Assembly: GCA_005772945.1 (NCBI GenBank)
Contig: SXIE01000187.1
Span: 1 to 5,287, forward strand
Reading direction: 5' to 3'
DNA from: Pseudomonadota bacterium
Lineage (GTDB): Bacteria; Myxococcota; UBA9042; PHBI01
DNA: 5,287 nucleotides
Part shown: positions 1 through 5,204 of the stretch, piece after piece
Layout of the letters: every line of letters begins with the position of its first letter
Numbering within the stretch: the stretch's first letter is position 1
Position numbers and translations under genes: made by a program
Notes under the pieces: generated by a model
The model's database searches: none
What the model saw: only the letters and a program-made list of their open reading frames with translations
Told to the model about the DNA's origin: nothing

Positions 1-831
1 ACGCGCCAGCTCGCGCGCCCGCTCTTCGTGCGCATCGGCGATGGCGCTCTGCACCGCATGCAGATTGGCCTGGCGCGTCGAGTCGCGCCACTGCCCCGTC
101 AGCACCGTGTCGGGCGTGAGGAGCGCCCGCTCCCACAGCGCCCACATCTCCTCGGCGTAGCGCAGCTTGGCCACGTCGGGCGCGAAGCGTGCCGCGAACG
201 CCCGGATGTTGCTGACGTCCCTGACGAGCAGGCCCCGCGCCGCCTGACTCGCCGCCGCGTCGATCATCTGCGGCAGGTCGATGACGACCGGCCCCACGAC
301 CGAGAGCAGCACGTTGTACTCGGAGAGGTCGCCGTGCACGACGCCCGCGCACAGCATGCGCTGGACCTCGTGGATGACGGTCGCGAAGAGGGTCCGCGCT
401 TCCACCTCGCTGAATCTGCAGTCCGCGAGCCGCGGGGCCGGCATCCCGTCCGCGGACAGCACGAGATCCATGATGAGGACACCATCGAGAAACGCGCGTG
501 GCTGCGGCACGCGAACCCCCGCCGCGTGAAGCTTGCCCAGCGCCGAGAGTTCGGCGGTCTGCCACGCCTCTTCCTCTTGATCCTTGGCGAAGCGCCCGCC
601 ACGCGCCCGAGCGCGCTCGCCACGCGACCCGCGCAGCTTGCGCCCGTCGAGGTAGTCCGCGCGGTTCTTGAAGGTCCGGTTGTTCGCTTCCTTGTAGACC
701 TTCGCCGCGCGCAAAACGCCCTGCGATCGGACGACGAAGACCTCGGCCTCCTTGCCGCTCGTGATCCGGCGGACGACCTCGTCGATGAGGCCCTCCTCGA
801 TGAGTGCCTGGAGGCGCTGGGGAAACTTCAT
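1..831 (-). CDS. RIO1-family atypical serine/threonine protein kinase (C-terminus cut by left edge)
   Basis: The minus strand reads open from an ATG at 831 to base 1 (277 codons, no stop), so only the C-terminal end is missing. RIO kinases are compact atypical kinases; archaeal and eukaryotic members act in small-subunit ribosome maturation, while the bacterial branch is poorly characterised. Visible motifs: the RIO nucleotide loop SGKEAEVFVV (residues 25-34), the ATP-contacting Lys in AAKVYKEAN (K44), an alpha-C-like segment near residues 88-101, hinge-side VLIMDLV (118-124), the catalytic loop HGDLSEYNVLL (166-176, catalytic D168 and N173), and metal-binding IDLPQ (184-188, D185) in place of DFG. 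The N-terminal pattern of a short Lys-rich start followed by LIEEGLIDEV matches bacterial RIO1 proteins of roughly 280-290 residues as I remember them, so few residues should be missing. The family's activation segment lacks the usual kinase subdomains. No clear Shine-Dalgarno lies before the ATG. Substrate unknown. It is divergent from the acyltransferase at 1005. Confidence 0.9.
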   Translation of the reverse strand, partial: MKFPQRLQALIEEGLIDEVVRRITSGKEAEVFVVRSQGVLRAAKVYKEANNRTFKNRADYLDGRKLRGSRGERARARGGRFAKDQEEEAWQTAELSALGKLHAAGVRVPQPRAFLDGVLIMDLVLSADGMPAPRLADCRFSEVEARTLFATVIHEVQRMLCAGVVHGDLSEYNVLLSVVGPVVIDLPQMIDAAASQAARGLLVRDVSNIRAFAARFAPDVAKLRYAEEMWALWERALLTPDTVLTGQWRDSTRQANLHAVQSAIADAHEERARELAR

Positions 832-1004
832 GGAGCAGCGTAGACCACGTTGCGCGACGCGACCGCAAGCGCATGCGACACGACGACGTCCGATCCGAAC
901 CAAGACATCCGAGCCCCCTCGTGCTAGACGTCACGCATCGAACAACATGGTTGTGGGCGCGACGCGGGGTCTTGCGGGCTCGGCGTACGCGCGGAGGTAC
1001 GGCG
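832..1004. other. Divergent intergenic region between RIO kinase and acyltransferase
   Basis: This 173-bp gap separates two divergent starts and must hold at least the acyltransferase promoter and probably the kinase promoter. It is GC-rich with no AT-rich stretch. I see no convincing -35/-10 pair for either direction apart from a poor match close to the kinase start (see findings). An 8-bp palindrome CGCATGCG lies at 870-877 but looks accidental. The acyltransferase frame stays open back into the kinase gene. Nothing in the gap looks coding: no ribosome-binding site precedes earlier start codons and there is no conserved-looking protein sequence. Confidence 0.5.
993..998 (+). promoter_or_regulatory. 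Ribosome-binding site deciding the acyltransferase start
   Basis: GGAGGT lies 6 bases before the ATG at 1005, an almost perfect anti-Shine-Dalgarno match at ideal spacing. It supports ATG 1005 over the longer in-frame reading that begins with a GTG at 804 inside the kinase gene. Confidence 0.85.
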
Positions 1005-1919
1005 ATGGTGCGACACCAAACCCTGACGGCCCCGGTTCGCGCCCTCGATCCGCTCGGGCGTCCTGCGCCGAGCCTCGCGGCAGAATTCGCATCCGCGCCG
1101 CCAGTCACGCGCGGCGACCCCACCCGCGACGAGCACTTCATCGCGGCCTTCGCGCGCTTCGTCGAGCGCGTCCTCGTGCCCTGGCATCGCTTCGAGTGCC
1201 GCGGCCTCGAGCACGTCCCGCTCGGGCCGGCCCTCTACGTCTCGAACCACTCGGGCAGCATGAACCCGGTCGACAGCTGGCTGGTCCCGTGGGCGATCTA
1301 CCGGACGTTCGGCCTCGCCGAGGTGCCGTTCGGGCTCGCGCACGACGGCGTCCTGAAGCTGCCCGCGCTTGGCGCCATCGCGCGGCGCTTCGGGATGATG
1401 CCGGCCAATCACGCGAGCGCGCATCGCATCTTCGCGCACGGCCTGAAGGCCATCGTCTATCCGGGCGGCGACCTCGACGCGAACCGCCCCTTCCGCGCGC
1501 GCCACGAGGTGCGCTTCGGCGGCCGCACCGGCTTCGTTCGCTGTGCGCTGCGCGAGCGCGTCCCGATCGTCCCCATCGCCACGGCCGGCGCACAGTCGAC
1601 CCTCCTCGTGCTGAGCGACGGCCAGTCCCTCGCCCGCCTCATCCGAGCACCGCAGCTCTTGCGCATGAAGGTGTGGCCCGTGACGCTCTCGCTGCCCTGG
1701 GGCCTCACGATCGGACCACCGCCGCCGCACATCCCGTGGCCGGCGACGATCCATTCGGAGATCCTCGCGCCGATCGCGCTCCCCGACGTCGACCCCGATG
1801 AACGTATCCGCGTCGGCGCACTCGCCGAGGAAGTTCGGAGCCTCATCGAGGCGGCAGTCGCGCGGCTGGCGCGCGGAATTCGGCGGCGACGCTCCTTCGG
1901 CCGGCGCCCGTTCCCATAG
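1005..1919 (+). CDS. Lysophospholipid/glycerolipid acyltransferase, LPLAT (PlsC-like) fold, DGAT2/TMEM68-like motif variant
   Basis: This 304-residue protein probably transfers an acyl chain to a glycerolipid or related hydroxyl acceptor at the cytoplasmic membrane. Block I is YVSNHSGSMNPVD (residues 78-90): H82 is the expected catalytic His, but the HX4D position holds N87 and an Asp comes later at D90. Block II is around RRFGMMPANHASAHRIF (127-143). Block III is IVYPGGDLDANRP (150-162), with PGG where PlsC enzymes have PEG. FGGRTGFVR (171-179) and VPIVPIA (186-192) form block IV. PGG and the shifted Asp are features I associate with DGAT2/TMEM68-like and actinobacterial LPLAT proteins, not with AGPAT/PlsC. 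No clear transmembrane helix or signal peptide is seen; hydrophobic patches at 91-104 and near the PWGL segment could contact the membrane. The C-terminus is Arg-rich. The start is fixed by the strong ribosome-binding site. The gene is divergent from the RIO kinase and convergent with argB. The family is clear; the acceptor and product are not. Confidence 0.85.
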   Translation: MVRHQTLTAPVRALDPLGRPAPSLAAEFASAPPVTRGDPTRDEHFIAAFARFVERVLVPWHRFECRGLEHVPLGPALYVSNHSGSMNPVDSWLVPWAIYRTFGLAEVPFGLAHDGVLKLPALGAIARRFGMMPANHASAHRIFAHGLKAIVYPGGDLDANRPFRARHEVRFGGRTGFVRCALRERVPIVPIATAGAQSTLLVLSDGQSLARLIRAPQLLRMKVWPVTLSLPWGLTIGPPPPHIPWPATIHSEILAPIALPDVDPDERIRVGALAEEVRSLIEAAVARLARGIRRRRSFGRRPFP

Positions 1920-1926
1920 GCGACGA

Positions 1927-1959
1927 GGCGCGAGGCGAGAAGCATCGCGGCCGTGCGCC
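1927..1959. terminator. Possible bidirectional hairpin between convergent stops
   Basis: The 41-bp gap between the acyltransferase stop (1917-1919) and the argB stop (1961-1963) can fold almost end to end. An outer stem pairs GGCGC (1927-1931) with GCGCC (1955-1959). An inner stem pairs GCGA (1935-1938) with TCGC (1945-1948) around a 6-base loop, with an asymmetric internal loop between the stems. No T-tract follows on either strand, so it is not a classical intrinsic terminator. It could act as a roadblock or RNA end-protecting structure for both converging transcripts, or be a chance fold in GC-rich DNA. Confidence 0.3.
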
Positions 1960-1960
1960 G

Positions 1961-2794
1961 TCAGGGAACGAGCACCGTCCCCACACTCCCGGGTGCGAGC
2001 ACTGCCTGCGCCAGCTCGCCCGGCGCGAGCCGCCCGACGATATGAACGGCCTTCACACCTTGGGCGATCGCCGCGAAGGACTCCTCGAGCTTCGGGATCA
2101 TCCCCTTGGTCACGACGCCGTCCGCGATGGCCCGCTCGCCCTCGGCGCGCGTCAACTGCGCGATGCGCGAGCTCGGGTCGTTCACGTCGCGCAGCACCGC
2201 CGGTACGTCCGTCACGAGCACCAGCGCGTCGGCATCGAGCGCGATCGCGAGCTGGTTCGCGACCACGTCCGCGTTGATGTTCAGCATCTCGCCCTGAGCC
2301 GTCGCCCCGAGGCATGCCACCACCGGTACATGCCCCGCGCCGCACAGCAGCGCCAGCAGCTCGCGGTTCACACCGATGACGTCGCCGACCAGCCCGAAGT
2401 CGATCGGGTCGGGCCCCGCGCCCGCCATCACCTTCGGCGGTCGCCGCTTGGCCTCGATCGTCAGCGAGCTCGCGCCGTGGAGCCCCACCGGACGCGCCCC
2501 GGCCGCCAAGAGCGCCGCGCACAAATCGACGTGCACGAGCCCCGCGACGACCATCTTCATGACGTCGAGCGTCTCGCGATCGGTGACACGCCGACCGGCC
2601 ACGATGTGCGGCTCCTGCCCGAGCTTCTTCTGCAGCGCGGTCGCCTGCGGCCCGCCGCCATGCACGACCAGAACGCGCACGCCGTTCTTGCGCAAGGTCG
2701 CGATGTCCGCCGACAGCGCCCCGAGATAGGGCCCCTGGACGACCTCGCCCCCGACCTTGATGATCGCGGTCGTCTTCGTCGTTGCATGGCTCAT
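1961..2794 (-). CDS. argB: Acetylglutamate kinase (arginine biosynthesis step 2)
   Basis: ArgB phosphorylates the gamma-carboxyl of N-acetyl-L-glutamate with ATP in the cytoplasm. The 277-residue protein has the amino-acid-kinase fold. IIKVGGE (11-17) holds the phosphate-binding K13 and glycine turn, VVHGGGPQ (43-50) the second glycine loop, GRRVTD (67-72) the substrate-binding Arg (R69), LNINAD (171-176) the N-acetylglutamate/ATP residues N172, N174 and D176, and VTKGMIPKL (228-236) the conserved K235. All catalytic positions known from E. coli NAGK appear present. The AGxxNK segment of many ArgBs reads AGLVHV here (84-89). Only 12 residues precede the first strand, so the N-terminal helix of arginine-inhibited hexameric enzymes seems absent. 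The ATG at 2794-2792 overlaps the argC stop as ATGA, implying translational coupling. The reading frame is open further upstream inside argC, but those residues do not look like ArgB. Confidence 0.96.
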   Translation of the reverse strand: MSHATTKTTAIIKVGGEVVQGPYLGALSADIATLRKNGVRVLVVHGGGPQATALQKKLGQEPHIVAGRRVTDRETLDVMKMVVAGLVHVDLCAALLAAGARPVGLHGASSLTIEAKRRPPKVMAGAGPDPIDFGLVGDVIGVNRELLALLCGAGHVPVVACLGATAQGEMLNINADVVANQLAIALDADALVLVTDVPAVLRDVNDPSSRIAQLTRAEGERAIADGVVTKGMIPKLEESFAAIAQGVKAVHIVGRLAPGELAQAVLAPGSVGTVLVP

Positions 2795-3846
2795 GGCCAC
2801 CCCCCCGGATCCTCGAGCGTCATCCGTTCGTCGAGTCCGAGCATCAGGTTCATCGATTGGATCGCCTGCCCGGCCCCGCCCTTGATCAGGTTGTCGATCG
2901 CCGAGAAGCACGCGACGAGCCGCGTTCCCCCCTCGCTGTCCCCGAGCTGGTACCCAACCTCGGCGTAGTTGGTGGCCTTCACGGCGACCACCTCCGGCAG
3001 CCGCTTCTTCGGGACCCGCACGAATGGTTCGTGCCCGTATGCGCTCGCGAACGCCGCCGCCACTTGCTCGGCCCCGACGTTGCCCGGAACATGCGCGAAA
3101 CACGTCGCGAAGATCCCGCGCGTCAAAGGCGCGCTCACCGGCACGAAGCGCAGCCTCACGCCCGGCGCTCCGGCCGCCGCTAGCGTCTCGGCGATCTCCG
3201 GGACATGCTGGTGATCGAGGGGCTTATACGTCTTCAGGTTGTTCGCGCGCGACGGGTGATGGGTCCCCGCCGCCGGCGCGATGCCGCTGCCCGACGAGCC
3301 CGTGATCCCGACGACCTCGACCGCCCCGCTGAGCATCCCCGCCTTTGCCAGCGGCAGGAGCGCCAGCGCGATCGACGTCGCGAAACACCCGGGCGACGCG
3401 ACGTAGCGCGCGCAGCGGATCGCCTCGCGATTCAACTCCGGCAGCCCATACACAAAGGTGCCATCGAGCTTGTCGGGACACGGGTGCTCGGCCCCATAGT
3501 ACTTCTTGTAGACCGCCGCGTCGTGCAGCCGGAAGTCGCCCGACAGGTCGACCACTCGCGCGCCGGTCCCCATCAGCTCGGGCATCTTCTGTGCGCTGAC
3601 CTTGTGCGGCAGCCCCAGCAAGACAATATCCATCCCGCGCGCCGCCTCCGCGGGCGAGAGACCCTCGAAGACCAGATCCGTCTGCCCTTCCAGATTCGGA
3701 TGAACTGCCGCGAGCGGCTCGCCGATGAAGTCGACCGACGCCACGCGCGCCAGCTCGACCTCCGGATGCCGCAACAGCCGCCGAATCAGCTCCGCGCCCC
3801 CGTAGCCACTTCCGCCGATGATGGCGGCTTTGTATCGCTTGGACAT
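2791..3846 (-). CDS. argC: N-acetyl-gamma-glutamyl-phosphate reductase (arginine biosynthesis step 3)
   Basis: ArgC reduces N-acetylglutamyl-5-phosphate with NADPH to the semialdehyde, releasing phosphate, in the cytoplasm. At 351 residues it is of the usual long type. The N-terminal Rossmann loop is IIGGSGYGGAEL (9-20); LLGLPHK (76-82) and VVDLSGDFRL (98-107) are typical of the family; ASPGCFAT (150-157) carries the catalytic C154; the catalytic His lies in the DHQH segment (211-214), where most ArgCs have GHRH. The preceding block THHPSRANN (195-203), after a Gly/Ser-rich GSSGSG stretch, resembles the LysY/archaeal ArgC subgroup more than the enterobacterial form. No LysW or lysine-pathway gene is in view and the partner is ArgB-like, so ArgC is the better call. 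The start is supported by a strong ribosome-binding site. The stop overlaps the argB start by four bases, forming an argCB operon read leftwards. Confidence 0.96.
   Translation of the reverse strand: MSKRYKAAIIGGSGYGGAELIRRLLRHPEVELARVASVDFIGEPLAAVHPNLEGQTDLVFEGLSPAEAARGMDIVLLGLPHKVSAQKMPELMGTGARVVDLSGDFRLHDAAVYKKYYGAEHPCPDKLDGTFVYGLPELNREAIRCARYVASPGCFATSIALALLPLAKAGMLSGAVEVVGITGSSGSGIAPAAGTHHPSRANNLKTYKPLDHQHVPEIAETLAAAGAPGVRLRFVPVSAPLTRGIFATCFAHVPGNVGAEQVAAAFASAYGHEPFVRVPKKRLPEVVAVKATNYAEVGYQLGDSEGGTRLVACFSAIDNLIKGGAGQAIQSMNLMLGLDERMTLEDPGGWP
2797..2806 (-). promoter_or_regulatory. argB ribosome-binding region with G7 tract
   Basis: On the coding strand, seven G (2806-2800) followed by TGG lie just before the argB ATG and form the only Shine-Dalgarno-like sequence there. 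The same bases encode the final Gly-Gly-Trp codons of ArgC. Together with the ATGA overlap this suggests argB is mostly translated by ribosomes finishing argC. Confidence 0.5.
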
Positions 3847-3852
3847 CGTCGT

Positions 3853-3860
3853 TCACCCCT
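3853..3860 (-). promoter_or_regulatory. argC ribosome-binding site
   Basis: On the coding strand AGGGGTGA ends 6 bases before the argC ATG at 3846. This is close to the full anti-Shine-Dalgarno complement and fixes the start, which also places the Rossmann glycine loop at the usual distance from the N-terminus. Confidence 0.8.
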
Positions 3861-3878
3861 GGCGTTGGTCCCGCGCGT

Positions 3879-3907
3879 GATATACGTCCGCCCCGATCGG
3901 CTGTGAA
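3879..3907 (-). promoter_or_regulatory. Candidate sigma70-type promoter of argCB
   Basis: Reading leftwards, a -35 element TTCACA (3907-3902, five of six matches to TTGACA) is followed by a 17-bp spacer and a -10 element TATATC (3884-3879, four of six matches to TATAAT). Transcription would start near 3872, giving a leader of about 25 bases that just contains the argC ribosome-binding site. The TGATATA step is the only AT-rich spot in the 131-bp divergent gap. I see no ArgR-box-like AT-rich palindrome, and a leader this short leaves no room for an attenuator or riboswitch. The promoter is inferred from sequence only. Confidence 0.5.
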
Positions 3908-3961
3908 GCCCGCTCGCATCCCGCGCCCTTCAGGCGTCGACACCCCGACGCCCGACTGCCC

Positions 3962-3971
3962 AAAGGAAAGG
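3962..3971 (+). promoter_or_regulatory. Ribosome-binding site deciding the M20 peptidase start
   Basis: AAAGGAAAGG lies 6 bases before the ATG at 3978. It supports this ATG over an in-frame GTG at 3903, which has no Shine-Dalgarno, would add 25 Pro/Arg-rich residues unlike the family, and sits on the proposed argC -35 element. Confidence 0.75.
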
Positions 3972-3977
3972 CCCGCC

Positions 3978-5129
3978 ATGCCCATCCAATGGCTCTCCGA
4001 CAAACTCCCCGCCATGGAGTCCGCCCTCGCGGCCCTGGTCGACATCAACTCCTTCACCGACCACCCGCCAGGCGGTCGCGCGGTCGGCGCGCGGCTCGTC
4101 GAGCTCTTCGCCGCCGCGGGGCTTTCGGCCCGCACCGTCCCGAGCGCGCGCTTCGCCGATCACCTGGTCTTCGAAACGGCCGGCTTCGACCCAACGTGCT
4201 CGCCGATCGCGCTCGTCGGCCACCACGACACCGTCTTCCCGCCCGGGACGTTCGAGGGCTATCGCAAGGACGACGCCCTCGCGCGGGGCCCCGGCGTTCT
4301 CGACATGAAGGGCGGTCTCGTCGTTATCGCCTTTGCCCTGCGAGCGCTGGCCGAGACCGTCGGCATGGGGAAGCTCCCCGCCGTGCGGGTCGTGAGCGTG
4401 GCCGACGAGGAAGTCGGCTCGCCCGAAGGCAAGCGCGTCATCGCGGAGGCCATCGCCGGCGTGGGCGCGTGTCTCGTCTTCGAGGCCGGTCGCGCTGGCG
4501 ACGCCATCATCACGCGCCGCAAGGGCACCGGATCGATCACCGCACTGGCCCACGGGAAATCCGCCCACGCGGGCGTGAATCCGGCCGCTGGCGTGAACGC
4601 TATCTGGGCGCTCGCTCGCTTCATCGACCGCGTGCAGCGCCTCTCGGATCCGACGCGCGGCGTGTCGGTCAACGTCGGTACCGTCGCGGGCGGCACGTCG
4701 AAGAATACCGTCCCCGATCGCGCCAGCGCCGTCCTCGACCTGCGTTTCATCTCGCGCGCGAGCGGCGAGGAGCTGCTCGCCGCCATCCACGCCGCCGCGG
4801 CCGCGGCCGCAGACGACGTGCCCGGTGCGCGCCTCGAACTGAGCGGCGGTCTCTCGCGCATGCCGCTCGAGCGCACCGACGCCAGTGCCGCGCTGCTGGC
4901 CGAGTACGGCGCCTGCGCGCAGTCGGTCGGCCTCGGCGCAGGCGAGGCGGGGCTCATCGGCGGCGGCTCCGATGCGAGCACCTCGTCGGCGATGGGGATC
5001 CCGACCATCGACGGACTCGGTCCCCGCGGCAGCGGCTTTCACACCCACGACGAGCACATCGAAGTGGCCACGCTCGTGACGAAGGCGCAGGCGCTCGCGG
5101 CCTTCATCCTCGGACGCGGCGCGCGCTGA
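3978..5129 (+). CDS. M20-family zinc metallopeptidase, carboxypeptidase G2 (glutamate carboxypeptidase)-like
   Basis: This 383-residue protein is a di-zinc amidohydrolase that should cleave an amide or peptide bond next to an amino acid, such as a C-terminal glutamate or an N-acyl amino acid. Metal ligands and catalytic residues, by comparison with carboxypeptidase G2: GHHDTVFP (H82, D84), GPGVLDMKGG (bridging D109), ADEEVGS (catalytic E144, zinc E145), VFEAGR (E169) and GFHTHDEH (H355). The inserted dimerisation domain begins near residue 183; GKSAHAG (193-199) supplies the conserved H197, and GGTSKNTVPD lies later in it. GGGSDAS precedes the last ligand. The wording of these motifs fits the CPG2 subgroup better than DapE or ArgE. 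There is no signal peptide (the protein starts MPIQWLSDKL), unlike exported Pseudomonas carboxypeptidase G2, so it is probably cytoplasmic. It is divergent from argCB across 131 bp. An acetylornithine deacetylase role is possible from position alone. All active-site residues are intact. Confidence 0.9.
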   Translation: MPIQWLSDKLPAMESALAALVDINSFTDHPPGGRAVGARLVELFAAAGLSARTVPSARFADHLVFETAGFDPTCSPIALVGHHDTVFPPGTFEGYRKDDALARGPGVLDMKGGLVVIAFALRALAETVGMGKLPAVRVVSVADEEVGSPEGKRVIAEAIAGVGACLVFEAGRAGDAIITRRKGTGSITALAHGKSAHAGVNPAAGVNAIWALARFIDRVQRLSDPTRGVSVNVGTVAGGTSKNTVPDRASAVLDLRFISRASGEELLAAIHAAAAAAADDVPGARLELSGGLSRMPLERTDASAALLAEYGACAQSVGLGAGEAGLIGGGSDASTSSAMGIPTIDGLGPRGSGFHTHDEHIEVATLVTKAQALAAFILGRGAR

Positions 5130-5204
5130 CGCCGAAGCGGTGCCGATCGTACCCGTTCAGGGGTGGGCTTGAGCCGGTAATCGCGCCGTGCGACCTCGGT
5201 CCGC
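5130..5204. other. Short intergenic region downstream of the M20 gene
   Basis: This 75-bp gap lies between the M20 stop and the next plus-strand start. It holds only weak inverted repeats (such as ACCC 5151-5154 with GGGT 5161-5164) and no T-tract. I could not recognise a promoter or terminator. The next gene may be co-transcribed or have its own promoter here. Confidence 0.4.

Noticed and set aside
28..843. 271-codon plus-strand frame opposite the RIO kinase
   Set aside because: Antisense to a gene with intact kinase motifs; Arg/Asp-rich with no domain.
804..1004. 67-codon N-terminal extension of the acyltransferase from GTG 804
   Set aside because: It would overlap the kinase gene, has no ribosome-binding site and adds Arg-rich non-family sequence; GGAGGT before ATG 1005 is decisive.
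924..2522. 532-codon minus-strand open frame over the acyltransferase and part of argB
   Set aside because: It is antisense to the acyltransferase and out of frame with argB. The product is a low-complexity Arg/Gly/Ala-rich string with no recognisable domain, as expected from GC-rich shadows.
2042..2968. 308-codon plus-strand frame opposite argB and argC
   Set aside because: Shadow of two clear genes; His/Arg/Leu-rich composition without motifs.
2795..3103. Upstream in-frame extension of argB into argC
   Set aside because: These codons are the argC gene read in another frame; the ArgB-like sequence begins only at the ATG overlapping the argC stop.
1961..3846. LysW-dependent lysine pathway (lysZ-lysY) instead of argB-argC
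   Set aside because: ArgB keeps GRRVTD and LNINAD, typical of N-acetylglutamate kinases. No LysW-type acidic carrier or other lysine gene is in the window. The LysY-like block in ArgC alone is not enough.
3865..3886. Plus-strand promoter for the M20 gene using TATACG at 3881-3886
   Set aside because: No -35-like hexamer lies at 16-18 bp upstream; the AT-rich spot fits better as the argC -10.
3205..3906. 233-codon plus-strand frame opposite argC
   Set aside because: Shadow of argC; Arg/Gln-rich with no conserved pattern, and it spans the argC promoter region.
3903..3977. 25-codon extension of the M20 protein from GTG 3903
   Set aside because: No Shine-Dalgarno and a Pro/Arg-rich product. 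It falls on the argC promoter candidate, while ATG 3978 has AAAGGAAAGG.
3847..3977. ArgR operator or attenuator in the argC upstream region
   Set aside because: No AT-rich palindrome of the ArgR-box type and, with the proposed promoter, no room for a leader peptide or structured leader.
3930..5057. 375-codon minus-strand frame opposite the M20 gene
   Set aside because: Antisense to a complete M20 enzyme; Gly/Ala/Arg/Asp-rich composition typical of a shadow.
5151..5164. Hairpin ACCC/GGGT as a terminator after the M20 gene
   Set aside because: Only a four-base stem with no T-tract; expected by chance in this composition.
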